Shown: positions 1-13,640 of the stretch, in pieces
Position numbering within the stretch: the stretch's first letter is position 1
Layout of the letters: each line of letters opens with the position of its first letter
NCBI GenBank assembly: GCA_026419785.1
Contig: JAODTK010001532.1
Coordinates: 372,001 to 436,000 of the forward strand
DNA: 64,000 nt
Direction: 5' to 3'
Source: Sclerodactyla briareus
Taxonomy: Eukaryota; Echinodermata; Holothuroidea; Dendrochirotida; Sclerodactylidae
The notes under the pieces: generated by a model
The model's input: only the letters and a program-made list of their open reading frames with translations
Database searches by the model: none
Told to the model about the DNA's origin: nothing
Program-made: the position numbers and the translations under genes

Positions 1-2290
1 AAATATTGGGGGAGAGAGAAGGGCAAACATACATGGTGGCCTTGCTTTTCCTTGGATGATACTGGCAAATGCTCCAATAGAATGAAAAATGAGTCAGTAT
101 TTACACTGGTAAAAATCACAATGGAAAGTATGAAAACGAGGTTACCAAACATATCTAGTGAATTCTTGAGTTAACATTTCTTGACATGAGAACACTTCCT
201 GCTGGAGTGAAGCACAATAGATCTACAATGCTGCACCGCATTCTCAATGTGTCTCCCAGGTACCCAATTACCTGGGTGAGACATGGGGAAGATATGCCTT
301 ACTCAATGGCACACCAGAAAAGCTGATTGGTTTGGGAGATAATGACTCACAACCTTTCTATCTGCTGCCCGGAGCTCCACCAAATGAAGTAGTCCGACCT
401 CCATATATTACAGTAAAGGTTGATTGAAGTGCTTTCAGGTTCTGAATCCAGCCTGATCAACTAACAAATCAGAGATTATAGACCCAATTAGGGCCGGTAG
501 CGAGGTTACGGAATATGTGTTTAGGTCTTGACCAAAATTGAATGGTGACCCCACCCTTTCTCTGTGGTTGTCTTTGACAGGCCTGTCCAGTGTCTGACAG
601 GGTTATTAATTGATATGGGCAAGGCGGGGTTTGTGCCACCTTGCCAATACCAAAACTAAGTCTTGGTCATGCTCCAAACCCTGTCAATTATTTCTGCTTC
701 TTCAATCGTCTGTACTTTTGACGGGGCTCTCGACAGGGCCTATGAGATAATCCCCCATAAATAATTGGTATGGGAATTCACCTGTATGAGGATACTTAAC
801 CTGTACACCATATGCCTTAAGCTCCATTCCTCTCTCAAACTGGCAGAAAAAAAGAAAGCAGCGGCGATAAGGGCGTTGGCGACCCCATCGGCCATAACGC
901 AACGGAAGCAACGGGAGATATAGTCTTGACAGGATCTATTAATGGTGTGACAGGAGAGTGCCCCTGAGAATGGCTGCCCTGATCTATACGTTAGCCTAGA
1001 CAATGTCTGCGCTACTCTTCCTAACACATGTCATGTGTCACTCCGAACCAGGAGTGTTTCATCTGAGGTGAGGGTTGGAGCTTCTTATTGATCCAGTTTC
1101 AATCTGTTTGATTTTGAAAACGTAAGTGGCTGGATTCACTTCACTCTGCAGCACTGCCCGTCATCTTGAGGGGTTGTTGGAGAAGACCCCCAGGTACATA
1201 CCCTCACCTGACCCCTGCTTCTGGATATGGGCGTCCCGGGACCTAGGCCCCTCTCACAATTTTTGAAAACGAACGAACACCTTTGATAACAAGAGTCCAC
1301 GAACTGCGCATCAGCAGCTCAGAAAAAGGGAGATCCCCAATCAATGACTGGGGGCTGAGAGCGGGCAGTACCAGATTCCAGCTTAACTGTAGCAAGTCTC
1401 ATATCTTAGAAACTTGGCTCGACTTCATAGAGCACCCCTGGTCATTCCCTGGGCACCCTTGGCGACTACAAACTATAGAGTAAGAAGAGACCAACAGATC
1501 TACTCACGAAACAGTGTCAAAAGAAGGGTGAACAATAGCAATGAACTGCTGAACAACTCTTCAATCCACACTACAAAAGCTGCTAACAAGAATAGCACAC
1601 TAACTAACTGAATAGACATGAACGATTGAACAATGGAAGGACGACTAATACAAAACAAACAAAGAAAGAAGAACAAATTTATATTCAGAAAGCAAATATC
1701 TTAATCAGTGAAAAGCAAAAATCTTGAACTAACGAAACTGAGTAAATTAGGCATGAAGAATATTTTGGCATACTTGATGCATCCAAACTAAATAAGGTCT
1801 TTCTGCTGGTGTTCCTCATGAATTACTACAGGAACAAGCACAGCTGCCCTTTTCAAGTGGATAAGTGAATCAGTGATTCTGGCTAGGTACCACTTTTTAC
1901 CCAGGGGGCACTGATGATAGGTCAGGTCATCTTGGTAATAACCAACTTGAGTCTCAGTAACACCAGTGTCACTACACAGATATTGTGTGAATAAGACAAG
2001 GTATTACATCATTATGCTTAAACACACTGTCACGATGATACAGGACTCCTTTCGATATTTACCTTTTCATCCCCGATGTGGAATATAGCTCTCCCCAATA
2101 TTTAGATATTCATGTTTTCCTATACACCAGTGAGCTAAGCAATCATTGTCGGTGCTTTCGATATTATGTCACTTAGGAATGTAGTTTGTTTCGAACAATT
2201 TAGGTTTTGAGGAGGTATTGTGATGGTTATACCAGTTTTATGACATTTATTACCTACCACACGGGCCCCCTCTTACCTTTTCCAGTCATG
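1..2290. other. Intronic/unclassified DNA
   Basis: Apart from the possible exon at 261-411 I see no supported gene here. This should contain introns of the minus-strand receptor gene, and a transmembrane exon might be expected, but none could be defended. A/T-rich unique-looking sequence dominates between 1490 and 2290. Confidence 0.5.
261..411 (+). CDS. Possible isolated exon, unrecognised
   Basis: A 50-codon open stretch on the plus strand follows a plausible acceptor GTGTCTCCCAG and ends at a possible donor GTAAAG. It reads VPNYLGETWGRYALLNGTPE, then KLIGLGDNDSQPFYLLPGAP, then PNEVVRPPYIT. The residue mix looks protein-like, but I recognise no family. It could equally be a remnant of a transposon protein. 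There is no partner exon nearby and it is antisense to the Tie-like gene. Confidence 0.25.
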
Positions 2291-2349
2291 ATTTAAAAGA
2301 AAATTATGAAGCTGAGCGATGAAAAATTACTGGGACCTAACCAGGTAAA

Positions 2350-2960
2350 ATCACCCTTACAAAAAAACGTGTGGCAATTGTTCCAAAAACACACATTTCC
2401 CCAGGCAAAACCTGTGACATTGCCACAGGTTTGGTTATTGCCCCACATTGCCACAGTTTGCTCCTTTGAACCAGGAAAACATGGTACGGCCAGATGACAC
2501 AGGTTTCTGTGACAAACCTGTGGTCTAAATTGGCAAGGCGAAAACTGTGCCATTGCCACACACTACATGGGGCAAACCTGTGGAAAATCTGGGGCAGGCT
2601 CACATTCACTGGGGATTAATCTCTTTATTAAATAGTATCCACAACCTATGCACTAAGTAATGAAACACAGGTTACCACAGGTTTACGACACGGGTTGACA
2701 CACGTTACCACACGTTGCCATGTATTGCCACGTATTCTCCTGAACACAGGTTTGCCCCATGTTTCCACAGGTTTTGATACATGTGTCAAGACAGTCAATG
2801 TGGGGGGAAAACCTGTGGTAAAGAACACAGGTTGACACAAATAATTTGTTCCAAAATCACAGGTTTGCCACATATTTTGCTCTATTATTGTCTTTGAATT
2901 TTGCCACGCTTTGTCACTGGTAAACAAACACGTGTGTTTTCTGACACAGGTTACCTCACG
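2350..2960. repeat. CACAGGTTTGCCACA satellite with both orientations
   Basis: Degenerate 20-30 bp units built around CCACAGGTTTG fill this stretch. Between 2350 and 2600 the motif occurs in both orientations, for example AAACCTGTG-ACATTG-CCACAGGTTT at about 2408-2434, a 9-bp inverted repeat with a 6-nt loop. From 2665 to 2960 it is mostly in one orientation. It lies in the intron just downstream of the last FN3 exon. Confidence 0.75.
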
Positions 2961-3005
2961 TTTTTTTGTAAGGGCATTTGCTTAACACAATAATGATAAC
3001 CTTAC

Positions 3006-3270
3006 CTCTCGCCGCATCTTTACCGCCTACCACAGGAACGGTTACCGCTATCTGTAGCCCATCTGACCTGGGACTTTCCCCTCCTGATGTCACCAGCGTC
3101 ATCTGGAATGTGTAGTTTAGTCCTGCTTCTAGATCCATGCTGACTAACGTAGACCTGGTAGAGGCATCATTGACATAGTGATTCAGCTCAGCACCCACAT
3201 CCTGAGGCTTGTAATACACCATAAACATAGTAACACCAGCTCTGCATCTTACTGCCTCACTGTCTGGTTC
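3006..3270 (-). CDS. Second half of second FN3 domain
   Basis: The acceptor is ATCCTTGCAG and the donor is GTAAGG. The uninterrupted frame runs EPDSEAVRCRAGVTMFMVYY, then KPQDVGAELNHYVNDASTRS, then TLVSMDLEAGLNYTFQMTLV, then TSGGESPRSDGLQIAVTVPV. It supplies strands C to G of the FN3 fold, including MVYYKP (strand C), LEAGLNYTFQM (E-F) and GGESPRS (F-G). It starts in phase 0 and ends in phase 1. The next exon of this gene should be left of 3000 or off the window. Confidence 0.88.
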
Positions 3271-3519
3271 CTGCAAGGATGAAGAAAGGCTGAAAATGGA
3301 CCCATCCTCTTCAGAGGGTTGACTTTACCGCAAATAACACACTGCCGTGGCAGAACATTAGCAGTTGGAGTAATTTTTCAATGTACCAATCACAGAAAAT
3401 GTCATCTGAGGATATGTACCAAGCACATGTCTTAGTGTTCCATAGATATTATTCAGACTTTGGAGCAATTTCGGAGCAGGTACCTACTCCAACAAATCTC
3501 TTGAAAGTTCCTCACATCC

Positions 3520-3890
3520 GTTGACCTCAGATGATCTTCAGCCTGACCCCAGACCAATGTATTCACGTACACAGTATAGGAAAACCCTCGTAATAAGGAA
3601 GAGCTTGATCCATCCAAGTGGCGTCTAGTTATCATGCTCACAAGAGGAAATTGACCAATTTATCAATGTTTTACCAAATGATTTCCAATCTAAACCAAAC
3701 GCAATAGATTTCTAATACTCTCCATAAGAAAGTTGCATATCAAATGTCAGCATCTTGACCTGCTGTCATATCCCAAAAGTTTTTTAGAGCCAAAATCCAA
3801 CAGAGATGTACTGATTATGGGGATCCCACTTATCAAGTATGAGTGTGATCCATCCAGGTGAGATCAATTTATTCTTTTCACATACATACA
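3520..3890 (+). repeat. Dispersed repeat, family C unit (GACCTGACC-type) leading into ACAT array
   Basis: The sequence shares blocks with copies at 5.2-5.9, 38.2-38.8, 39.2-39.8 and 54.5-55.0 kb. The shared blocks are TGACCTCA, GACCTGACCCCA, ATAAGAAAGTTGCATA, CAAGTATGAGTGTGATCCA and TCCAGGTGAGATCAA. Each copy is followed by a microsatellite in the same order. No coding potential is seen. Confidence 0.65.
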
Positions 3891-3991
3891 TACATCATAC
3901 ATACATACATACATACATACATTACATACATACATACATACATACCTACATACATACATACATACTACATACATACATACATACATACATA
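3883..3991 (+). repeat. (ACAT)n microsatellite
   Basis: Interrupted ACATACAT array directly after a family C unit. The array is open in one frame and encodes only His-Thr-Tyr-Ile type repeats, which is not a gene. Confidence 0.95.
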
Positions 3992-4130
3992 GTTGAAAAA
4001 TTTATTGCATCTATTACCACAGTAACATATGACAATATGATTACAAGCGGTGGAATAATAATGCAATAAGCATACTTGAATGAGCAAAACGAAGTAAATA
4101 GAAGACATACAAACTGCAAGTGAAAGACTG

Positions 4131-4350
4131 TCAGTGGAGGCCAATCACACCCCAGATACCACCTACATGTCCATACAGTCTAGCGCGTTTCTTCCAAATC
4201 ATATTAGATCCGATTGCTGCGCTGATGCTTAGGTATCTAGAAATGGACTTGCTTTTCTTGGCTTTGATTCCCAGCATCTTGAAGCCTGTAGGAACACGCT
4301 TATGCACACTTCCTAGACTACCAAAAATGAAGACAACCGTTTTGCATAAG
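4131..4350 (-). mobile_element. Non-LTR retrotransposon ORF2 C-terminal remnant
   Basis: The minus strand reads KTVVFIFGSLGSVHKRVPTG, then FKMLGIKAKKSKSISRYLSI, then SAAIGSNMIWKKRARLYG. This is the conserved C-terminal block of some non-LTR retrotransposon ORF2 proteins (V-IFGSLG-x-V-K ... LG-x-x-K/R ... S-x-IGS-IIWK-R). It is open for about 70 codons. The rest of the element is not visible. On the plus-strand right side it abuts an ACAT microsatellite. Confidence 0.6.
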
Positions 4351-4475
4351 TATGCATACATACATACACACATACATACATACATAACATACATACATAC
4401 ATACATAATACATACATACATACAACATACATACATACATACATACATACATCCATACATACATACTCACCATCG
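4350..4475 (+). repeat. (ACAT)n microsatellite
   Basis: Interrupted ACAT array, with a second shorter array at 4629-4670. Between them is unique sequence containing GTACGCGATAAGGTCGTCG. Confidence 0.95.
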
Positions 4476-4933
4476 AAGTGATAAGGGGTACCTGCCAGGT
4501 ATATGTTAGTGCTAAGGGATTTGGCATCCCCAGGGCATACGGCCTAGCTATCTATAAGAGTTGTTCATGAGCAACCGAGAAGAGATTGGGCAGTCTAGCC
4601 CTCATGTACGCGATAAGGTCGTCGTCGTGCATACATACATACATACATACATACATACATACACACATACTGGCACCACTGCATAGCTTCCTTGACTGGT
4701 GTTCCTCCATCATCTTTCGAAGGATGTAATCTTTCTACTTGAATTAAATTCAACATTTTTGAAAGTGGAAATTCAAACTGTTTTCCTGCACTACTTCAAC
4801 AGTATAAGTTATGCAGAGCTTCTTGGAAGGAGATCGGAATAGGAATTGAATTCATGAAATAAATAGAGCGTTGAGTGAACTAGACCAGTAAGATTCACAG
4901 ACCCATCTTCATCAATTTGAATAGAAAGTTCAC

Positions 4934-5004
4934 CTGCCAGGTAATCCTCACACCCTTGCTTTTAACTTCACTGACAGTTATGTTGATGGGAGCATGGAGA
5001 GGAC
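4934..5004 (-). CDS. First half of second FN3 domain
   Basis: This 71-nt exon lies between acceptor CTATTCAG and donor GTGAAC. In phase 1 it encodes PLHAPINITVSEVKSKGVRI followed by TWQ, the A and B strands of an FN3 domain, with P-x-x-I-x-V at the start and the conserved Trp near the end. It ends in phase 0, exactly the phase in which the exon at 3270 begins, and together the two complete the domain. No frameshift is present. Confidence 0.8.
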
Positions 5005-5199
5005 CTGAATAGGAGATGAAATACCAACATTATTACAACCTGGAGAAACACCACTTCCCTGATCATGACAGGTATGTTCCGCTAATACCATACCTGAAAG
5101 CACTCTGGCTGCTATTTCAAATATCTTCCAGTGAAGTTACTGACTTCTAGCTCTAGCTCAGAGGGTATCAACAGGCCTGATATTTTGACCTAAGTTAAG

Positions 5200-5900
5200 T
5201 GGGCTCATAACTAGGAACAGAAATCTTTTCCAAACAGCCAGTCAAAAGGCAGAGACTCATTGGCTGATTCTTGGCTAATTCCAGTCTTCACAAGGGCTCC
5301 AACATTTGACCTCTGTTGAACTAGATGACCTTTGACCCAACCTCCCGAAACAACAGGGTTCATATACTCATTATGGGAAGCTCACAAACCAAGTGTGAGC
5401 TTGATCTATCCAGGTGGGGTTGAGTTATCATGTTCACAAGCAAAAATCGACCCCCCCCCCCCCCCTCCCCTAATAAAAATTACCCCAATCTAAAAAAAAG
5501 GAATAGGCTTCTTGTACCCCCATAAGAAAGCTGCATACCACTTAGAGCTCGATTGGATAAAACCAGTCTGGACTGACCTGTGTTGACCTCAAATAACCTT
5601 TGCCCATTGCCCAAGAACAAAAAAAACGACCATGTACTAACTATGAGGATCCCACATACCAAGTGTAAGTTTGATCCAGCCAGGTAGAGTGAGTTACAAG
5701 CCCGCGCTTCGCCCCCCCCAAAAATGTGACTCCAATATACACAGATAAAGATAGGGTTTCTGTATTGTCATGAGAAAGCTGCATACTAGATTTCAGCTTG
5801 ATCAAATGAAACTCTTGACCGAGTATGAGCGTGGGCTATCCAGATGGGGTGGACTTATCATGCTCACAGTCCAGGCTTCACATACATACACATACACCAC
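5200..5900 (+). repeat. Dispersed repeat, family C tandem units
   Basis: Three degenerate units of roughly 200 bp are visible. Each contains versions of AAGAAAGCTGCATACCA, GACCT-rich text, an 'aacaatagggttcat'-like block and GATCTATCCAGGTGGGGT. A C-tract lies at about 5452-5466. The stretch ends in CACATACATACACATACACC. It is intronic in the receptor gene. Confidence 0.65.
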
Positions 5901-6535
5901 ACTAACATTGTCATGACTGCCTAGCATCTCAGCTTACAATTCTACTAAAAAATCTTCCACTAATCATTCACCATCCATCATAGGTTGTCTTCTTAACCGG
6001 AAGCCAATGGTCATGTGATTATGCCTGGACTTTTGGTACTTTCCATTTATTACATTATGACAGATGCAAATTTCAGCTGATTCGAAGTACCAAAAGGCAC
6101 AGTCATCTATTGCAGAATTTGCCTTGTGACATCACAGAAGGAACCGCAGGATCCCCCTATAATTCTAAGCCAATGTAAAAACATGTACTTTTGAAACTCT
6201 CCTACTGAACGAACTATAGATGGGATCTGGTAGAAAACCTACAAAATTGTTCTCTGTATCATGGCGCAAATATGCACATTCACTGTGTGGGGTCTATGGG
6301 CAGACCCCCCCCCCCTCCTCCCGTGATGTCATGTTTCCCACAAACATATCCCTGCTAGTTATGTGGATTTTTCAGGATGTTTGCCTTCTCTCTTTCCCTT
6401 GGTCACCATTGATAGGTTTGTTAATGCAACCTTTGCTATCAAGCTGAGCTAGCCTAGTCCTATTAGGTTCACAGATTTACAAAGCTGTTATGACTGATCG
6501 TTGGACAGACGATATGATATGATTCCAAAACTTAC

Positions 6536-6840
6536 TTGAGCAACTGGTACTACCAGGAGCACGTGGGCCCTTTGGACCCTCACCATTAGCCCCTTCTCTC
6601 ACTGCAGCAACTGTGAAATTGTAGTCTGTGTCTGGTTCAAGTCCTTCGAATGTGTGCTGAATAGTTGTATTGGACAGCATCCCTGAACTGATCTTCCTGG
6701 ACCTGTCTTGAGGTAGGCTTTATAGCCTACCAGAGGAGGGTCTCCCTCATCAATCCCTTCTCTCCAAGCCATCCATGTCACTGTGATACTGGTGTTGGAC
6801 ACTGAACGCAGAGTGGGGGTGCTGGATAGTGTCGGAAGGA
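6536..6840 (-). CDS. Fibronectin type III domain exon (first FN3)
   Basis: The exon is bounded by acceptor CCTTTTCAG and donor GTAAGT. It reads LPTLSSTPTLRSVSNTSITV, then TWMAWREGIDEGDPPLVGYK, then AYLKTG. After one missing base it continues ISSGMLSNTTIQHTFEGLEP, then DTDYNFTVAAVREGANGEGP. The TW of strand B, the GYxxYLK of strand C and the LEPDTDYNFTVAAV of strands E-F are diagnostic of FN3. At 305 nt plus the missing base it is 306 nt and phase 1-1, encoding a whole domain in one exon. This is the clearest module of the gene. Confidence 0.9.
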
Positions 6841-6849
6841 CTGAAAAGG

Positions 6850-9310
6850 ATAACAGAATAAGATATTAGATCGCCAAATTTCTTCCCTCCACCAAGCAAA
6901 AGAACCGAAAGAGCCCATTTACTGCCACAGGTAACATTGCTGGAAAGGATCAGAAAGCCCAAGGCTCCTGAAAAGTCAAGTCAGAATGTGGACTCAGTGT
7001 GATTCTGAGAGATGACGCCCAGAAAATAGTGCCTAAAGATGTATAATTCCAGAGAACACCGCCAATATCACCAAGTATAATCATTATCCGGCCATTATTC
7101 CGGTCCAATTTGTCCTCAATTGCTAAATTGTCAAATTGCTGAAATATCTATCTTACTGGTCATGAACATCGTTTCCAAGTTGATAAAACATCCATCCCCC
7201 CAAAGAATGACAAATTGGGGACGAGAAGAGCAACTTCAAACGAAGGCCTATTGTGTCCCTCCGGCCTTTGCCATTGACCCTTCACATGGTCAAAGATCCC
7301 AACAGGTGCCAATGAACGTTGAATCAAGTTCGGTCACATCTACATCTATCAAGAATTATGCTTGGGGGCCTATAATACATCGTTTCATCAGATTTAACTG
7401 TTTTCACTCTACTGGCACTATATGACATTCCTTTAAAAAATCCGCACATCCGAACAAATAATCCGCAACATTTATTGTCCTACAATCCATTTGGGGGGGG
7501 GGGGGGGGGGGGGAGATGACCATGGGGGTCGTGACTTGAACCTTTTGGGTGTTCCCATACATATTTTTTTTCTACCCCTTCTTGCGACGACCTTGTACCA
7601 CTCCCCCCCCCCCCCCCTCCTCCCCCCAATATCCTCTCACTCTCAGCTAGTGGTTGTGCCTCCATGGAAATACAAGCCTGCCTGCTCCTTCTGATGCAAT
7701 TTTACTGTCTTCTCTCTGCAGACATTAGATAACTGTGTATCAAGGTAGAGTATGACATTTTACACACAGAGGTTCAACAGCCTCTTAAACTTTACCAACA
7801 TTTACAGTTAACAAATACTATTTCCAAGCTTTGGTCACATTCATCAAAAGAGAGCCTGTAAGGGCCTATAGTATTGGTTTTACCCGATTTCACTTAATTT
7901 TCTCTGTGGATGTTCTGCATAAATGATCTATCAGGCTATTATAGAGGCCTACCCGAAGAAAACATTTATGAGGCACACTTTCCATGAGTTATGATGCTCT
8001 TGTAGGAGATTGCATGTGCTGAACCAAGGCTTCAAGTGATCAAAGATGAGGTCAATAAACAGTTTGACTAAGAAGACAGTGTAAAAAAGAGCAATATGTT
8101 AACAGACAGTATAGATATGATACATAGATTGAATGGCATACAGGCAGACAACAATAACTATTTCAGTTTTTTTGTTGTTTTTTCCCCATTAGGATTGATT
8201 GTTTAACAAGCAGGGTACGATATCAACTTTCGAAACAACTGGCCATGTCGGGCAAGTGCTTCAAGCCTATTTGTAATGATCATTCTTCACTTGCCCTCAA
8301 ATTGACAGAACAACCAAATGGTATTTTCCTTCATGTATTGTATAGAACAACCTCTCATTATCACAAAAACATTCTTTTGTCCCAAAGTTGTTTTCTACAA
8401 TCTCTTACTGTCGAAGTGCCTTGTGGTTTATGTATTGAGGTAATGTCTGTGTTATCACGCGCGGACTCACCGGGCCCAATGGCCCATCATGCGATTCAAT
8501 AGTTGAACATGACTGAGGTGTCGGACCAATTACCGATGCACTAGGCCCAGGCACAAAATCAGCTCTAGAACTCCATTCATCATTTTCATGATAAAATTCA
8601 GCTCGATAATGGTATGGGAAGAAAAGTAGTAAACAAACAGATACCTCATACCAGCATGCCCGCCGTCGCCTTCGCGATAAAACCTACCGGTAACCAATCA
8701 GCGCGGCATGATGCCTTGGCAAGCATGATATATCTACTTGGGACCGCACATGGTCCGAGAAACGAACACAGCCCACTAAACTATTTTCCTTCTACTTTCA
8801 AAACCCCCAAGTTTGGTCAGTACAGGATAGGAAGCACAGATATATTACACCGTTGTTTAGCCCAAACTGTTCTCGCTTGAGAAATATACATCTTTGGCTG
8901 ATTCTTTTCATCGCAATTTAAAAATAAAAAGATATATCTTTTCGCTAAGAAACCGGTTGCGCCGGTTCCATGTTATTAATATTATTACTTGCGGACAACT
9001 ACATGCATGTGACGATCTGTTCCGTGTACATCACAGCTTTAGCATACCGTGACCAAATTAAATAATAATAAAACTGCATGCAAGCTCACTCAATGCTAGC
9101 TGTGCACAATACGTTTAAATATAGTCCTGTTCATAGTTAGAACACGTGCTCTGCTTCTGCTGTTATTCAGTGCGCTAACAGTGACTAGTTCCACTTATAA
9201 TGTACAGTGCGTACATAAAAAATATGTCGGCCACTCCCATTGAATTTGTACAGATGGTCGACAACCAAACTTTTCATCGCACACATTTACGTCAATTGGA
9301 ATTTCCCATT
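6850..9310. other. Intron with homopolymer tracts, no gene recognised
   Basis: This is intron sequence between the first FN3 exon and Ig3. It holds a run of about 20 G at 7495-7514 and about 16 C at 7602-7617, which create spurious glycine- and proline-rich open frames. A CpG-richer patch with CCAATCAG lies near 8640-8720. I saw nothing that supports a gene. Confidence 0.5.
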
Positions 9311-9319
9311 GACTCTGTG

Positions 9320-9694
9320 ATTAAGGACAGTCTGAATAAGCCAGTTCGTAGTCCCGGTACCATATATTATTCACCAAGATTTGGGAAATTAGACAAACTT
9401 CAAATTTTGTCATAAATATGCAAATTAGATGACCAGATAGCATAAATGCTAAGAATCTATTAATCAGTTCATTAACCTTATATCCTGTACCTACTGTATG
9501 TGTCAAACTAAATCACCATAGCACCTACAGTTCCTTCATAATCTCGTTACAAACTTAAACAATAAATGATATTAAATTGTGGCATACATGCACCAAGTAT
9601 AAACCCCCCCCCCCTCACACACACACAAACACGTACACAAACACACCCAGGTGATCCCTAAACTCTTTCTGAGCTTTGTTCAGGCGAGACAAGG
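9320..9694 (+). repeat. Family A dispersed element with C/AC tract and stem-loop tail
   Basis: The core contains TATGCAAATTAGATGACC and CACCATAGCACCTACAG. It is followed by a C-tract, a (CA)n tract to 9648, then the tail GTGATCCC + TAAACTCTTTCTGAGCTTTG + TTCAGGCGAGACAA. The same order recurs at 14.4-15.0 and 17.3-17.8 kb. The tail can form a stem between AAACTC and GAGCTT. Confidence 0.65.
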
Positions 9695-9899
9695 AGGCAT
9701 ACCAGTCTAGTTATTTGCTTCACATTTGTACTTTTACTGATCTCTGGTGGATGCGACAACAAAATTATTGTCATATAGATTAAAACAAGCACACCTAGAA
9801 CATTCTGATAATAGTTTTCACGTTTTACCGTAGTAAAACAAAGCACCTCCAAGTGACCCTCTAGTGACTCTGAATTTTTTAACACCCCAATGTCCATGA

Positions 9900-11490
<1,591 letters not shown>

Positions 11491-11567
11491 TTGTTGTTTT
11501 TTGTCTTATCAATAACTTTTTTTTTTTGTTCAGTCTGATTTAGGAGACAAAAGAATTGTTTACTCAC

Positions 11568-11860
11568 CATAGAATGACACATCTGTAGCACGGAAGGCAG
11601 CATACTCTCTATTACCAAAGTCCAAGTAGCAGGCCACTTTCATCTCCTTCACTAATATCATAAGTTGTTAATTGGTTACAATTTTCGAGGTTCCCGATGT
11701 ATATTCCCTTTCTGTTGTTCTCAGTCTCTGCGGTTGCGATCGTGGTACTAATCTGTACAAGGCAGCGAGATGCTTCTTATGTAGTCAGGGGAGGATAAAG
11801 TGCATTTAACATCCACTGCAGTATTTGGATTCACTTTTGTGTAGGAGATGTTCGCTGTAC
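11568..11860 (-). CDS. Ig-like domain exon (third Ig, after the EGF block)
   Basis: The acceptor is GGTTTCACAG and the donor is GTGAGT. The phase 1 reading starts TANISYTKVNPNTAVDVKC, then TLSSPDYIRSISLPC. After a frame change it gives TIATAETENNRKGIYIGN, and after another KVACYLDFGNREYAAFRA followed by TDVSFY. The pattern VDVKC ... KVACYLD suggests the B- and F-strand cysteines of an Ig fold. The two frame changes each shift by +1, and removing two bases gives 291 nt, a symmetrical phase 1-1 exon. Placement between EGF3 and the first FN3 is that of Ig3 in Tie receptors. Confidence 0.6.
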
Positions 11861-12729
11861 CTGTGAAACCAAACCAAACAGGAAATAGAGTTGGAGACTG
11901 CATTTTTGAAAGGAAACCATGGGAATAGTTCACTTCTTGTAAAAAAGTGTTTAAGAAAATTTCAACTTGAAAGAATCAAGTATAGTGACTCACATTTATA
12001 AGGTTCATTGGTTGACCTCAGAAATCTTCTGAAAACATGTATTATTCAGATTTCGTTTTACTCATACCAGAAGCCAAAAGGCTTAGTGATTGCTTGGACG
12101 TCATTTCCTATGCCCGAGACAAGGACAAATGGGATATTGTACTTGCCCATTTCCTCATGGTATTCGATAGTCATGAATCAATAACCATTGCCCAAGTTCC
12201 ACAATAACTGATTTAAATCTGTTTCAAATGCATTGTAGTTTTTTCTCTGCGGGATGGCTTGCTGAATGACTCCCATAGGTAATGGGCCCTTCACTATTTC
12301 CACTGTCCGTCCTCATCATATTGCAAGCCCTAAATTTGAGGATTTGCATCGTTTCAACTTTCACGTATTAGCTCATTGTACCCTCTAATGACTTTCTACC
12401 TAGAATTCCAGAACACTTCAATGGTTACCCTATCAATAGCAGCACTGGGGATCCAGCCACCATTATCCAGTCTAGTCTGTAGAGCATTCCACAATTTTGC
12501 TAGTGACCCATTATGCCCTTCAATTTTGTGTCAAGTTTGGTCACCAGTGTAAACATGCTAATCACCCCATTGCCTCTCCTGTTGCCGCTCAGTGTTTACT
12601 TCAATTCTTCACCATGCAAACATTAAAAGGCCCTCCATGTGTCCGCTTAACATATCGGGTTTTTTATTAGCATTTTAACAGACAACAGCCTACTAACCAG
12701 TGACCACTTTCACTTCGGAAGACTGTTCA

Positions 12730-13640
12730 TTGACCAAGTCGTATCATTTGTGAAAATGTGACTGAAATGCCTAAATTATGCAAATTAGACCATATTCAAC
12801 TTCCTTCCCGTTTACCCAGTTTTCTCACTTTAAATTATCAGGACCATGGTTGGACCCAACCTAAATAACATTTCATTGGGAATCCAACAACACTTGATGA
12901 ATGGAACAATTTATAACACTGCATAACCCCCAGTGAACCTCGAGTCATGTTAACATTTCAAGACTGAAGGTAGACCCAAACTCATCAAGCTCCGGAAAAT
13001 CTAACAGAACTTTGAAATTTTGAATAAACATGCATAATAGACATGCTGAAGACTCCAGTTGTCCTTCAGCCTATATATAAAATGGTGGTAAAGTAAGTAA
13101 GCCATATTACCGATTTCGTGGAAAATCCGGCAAACTTTAAAATAACGCATAATCCTTCGCATCAGACACTTGATGACCTCCAGTGACCCGAATCCATGAT
13201 AAAAAAATCGGAACTCATGTAAATCTACCCACTGGGTTTTCTTAAAATCCAGCAACTTGAAGATTTTGCAATATCACATTAGGTACGTTAAAAATGACCT
13301 CCATTGACCCCCGAATCTTTGTTAAAAAGTTTTTGGACTGAAGTATACCACTTTCACTAGTTTCGTGAAATCTGAGGAACTTTTTAAATTTTGAATCTAT
13401 TTGCAAAATATACTACGTTAATTAGCCTATTTCACAGCTGAAAATCTATCAGTTCCTTAACATTTATCCGCATCCATGTCCAAACCAATCACATAGCACC
13501 TAGGTTCATCCGTATCTTGCTAAAGAGCCTTTTGTGATCTAATCAGATCGTGTTTATCTAACCCCAAACTACAACCGAATTGCATCAAATCAGTCTTATC
13601 GTTCCAGAGAAATCCTCTCACGAGGACGTGGGAACCACAC
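12730..13640 (+). repeat. Family A core units
   Basis: Degenerate units of about 130 bp. Each carries AAATTAG or a variant, TTGATGACCTCCAGTGACCC-like text, TTAAAAA-TTTTGGACTGAAG, TTTCGTGAAA-TC and AACTT-AAGATTTTGCA. It also contains the single-copy form of the block that is amplified as a 55-bp minisatellite at 21.1 kb. It ends without the stem-loop tail. Confidence 0.6.

Noticed and set aside
702-1027. Possible transmembrane exon (GVANALIAAAFFFSASL on minus)
   Set aside because: The hydrophobic stretch is short, lacks a basic stop-transfer segment, and the acceptor is unclear.
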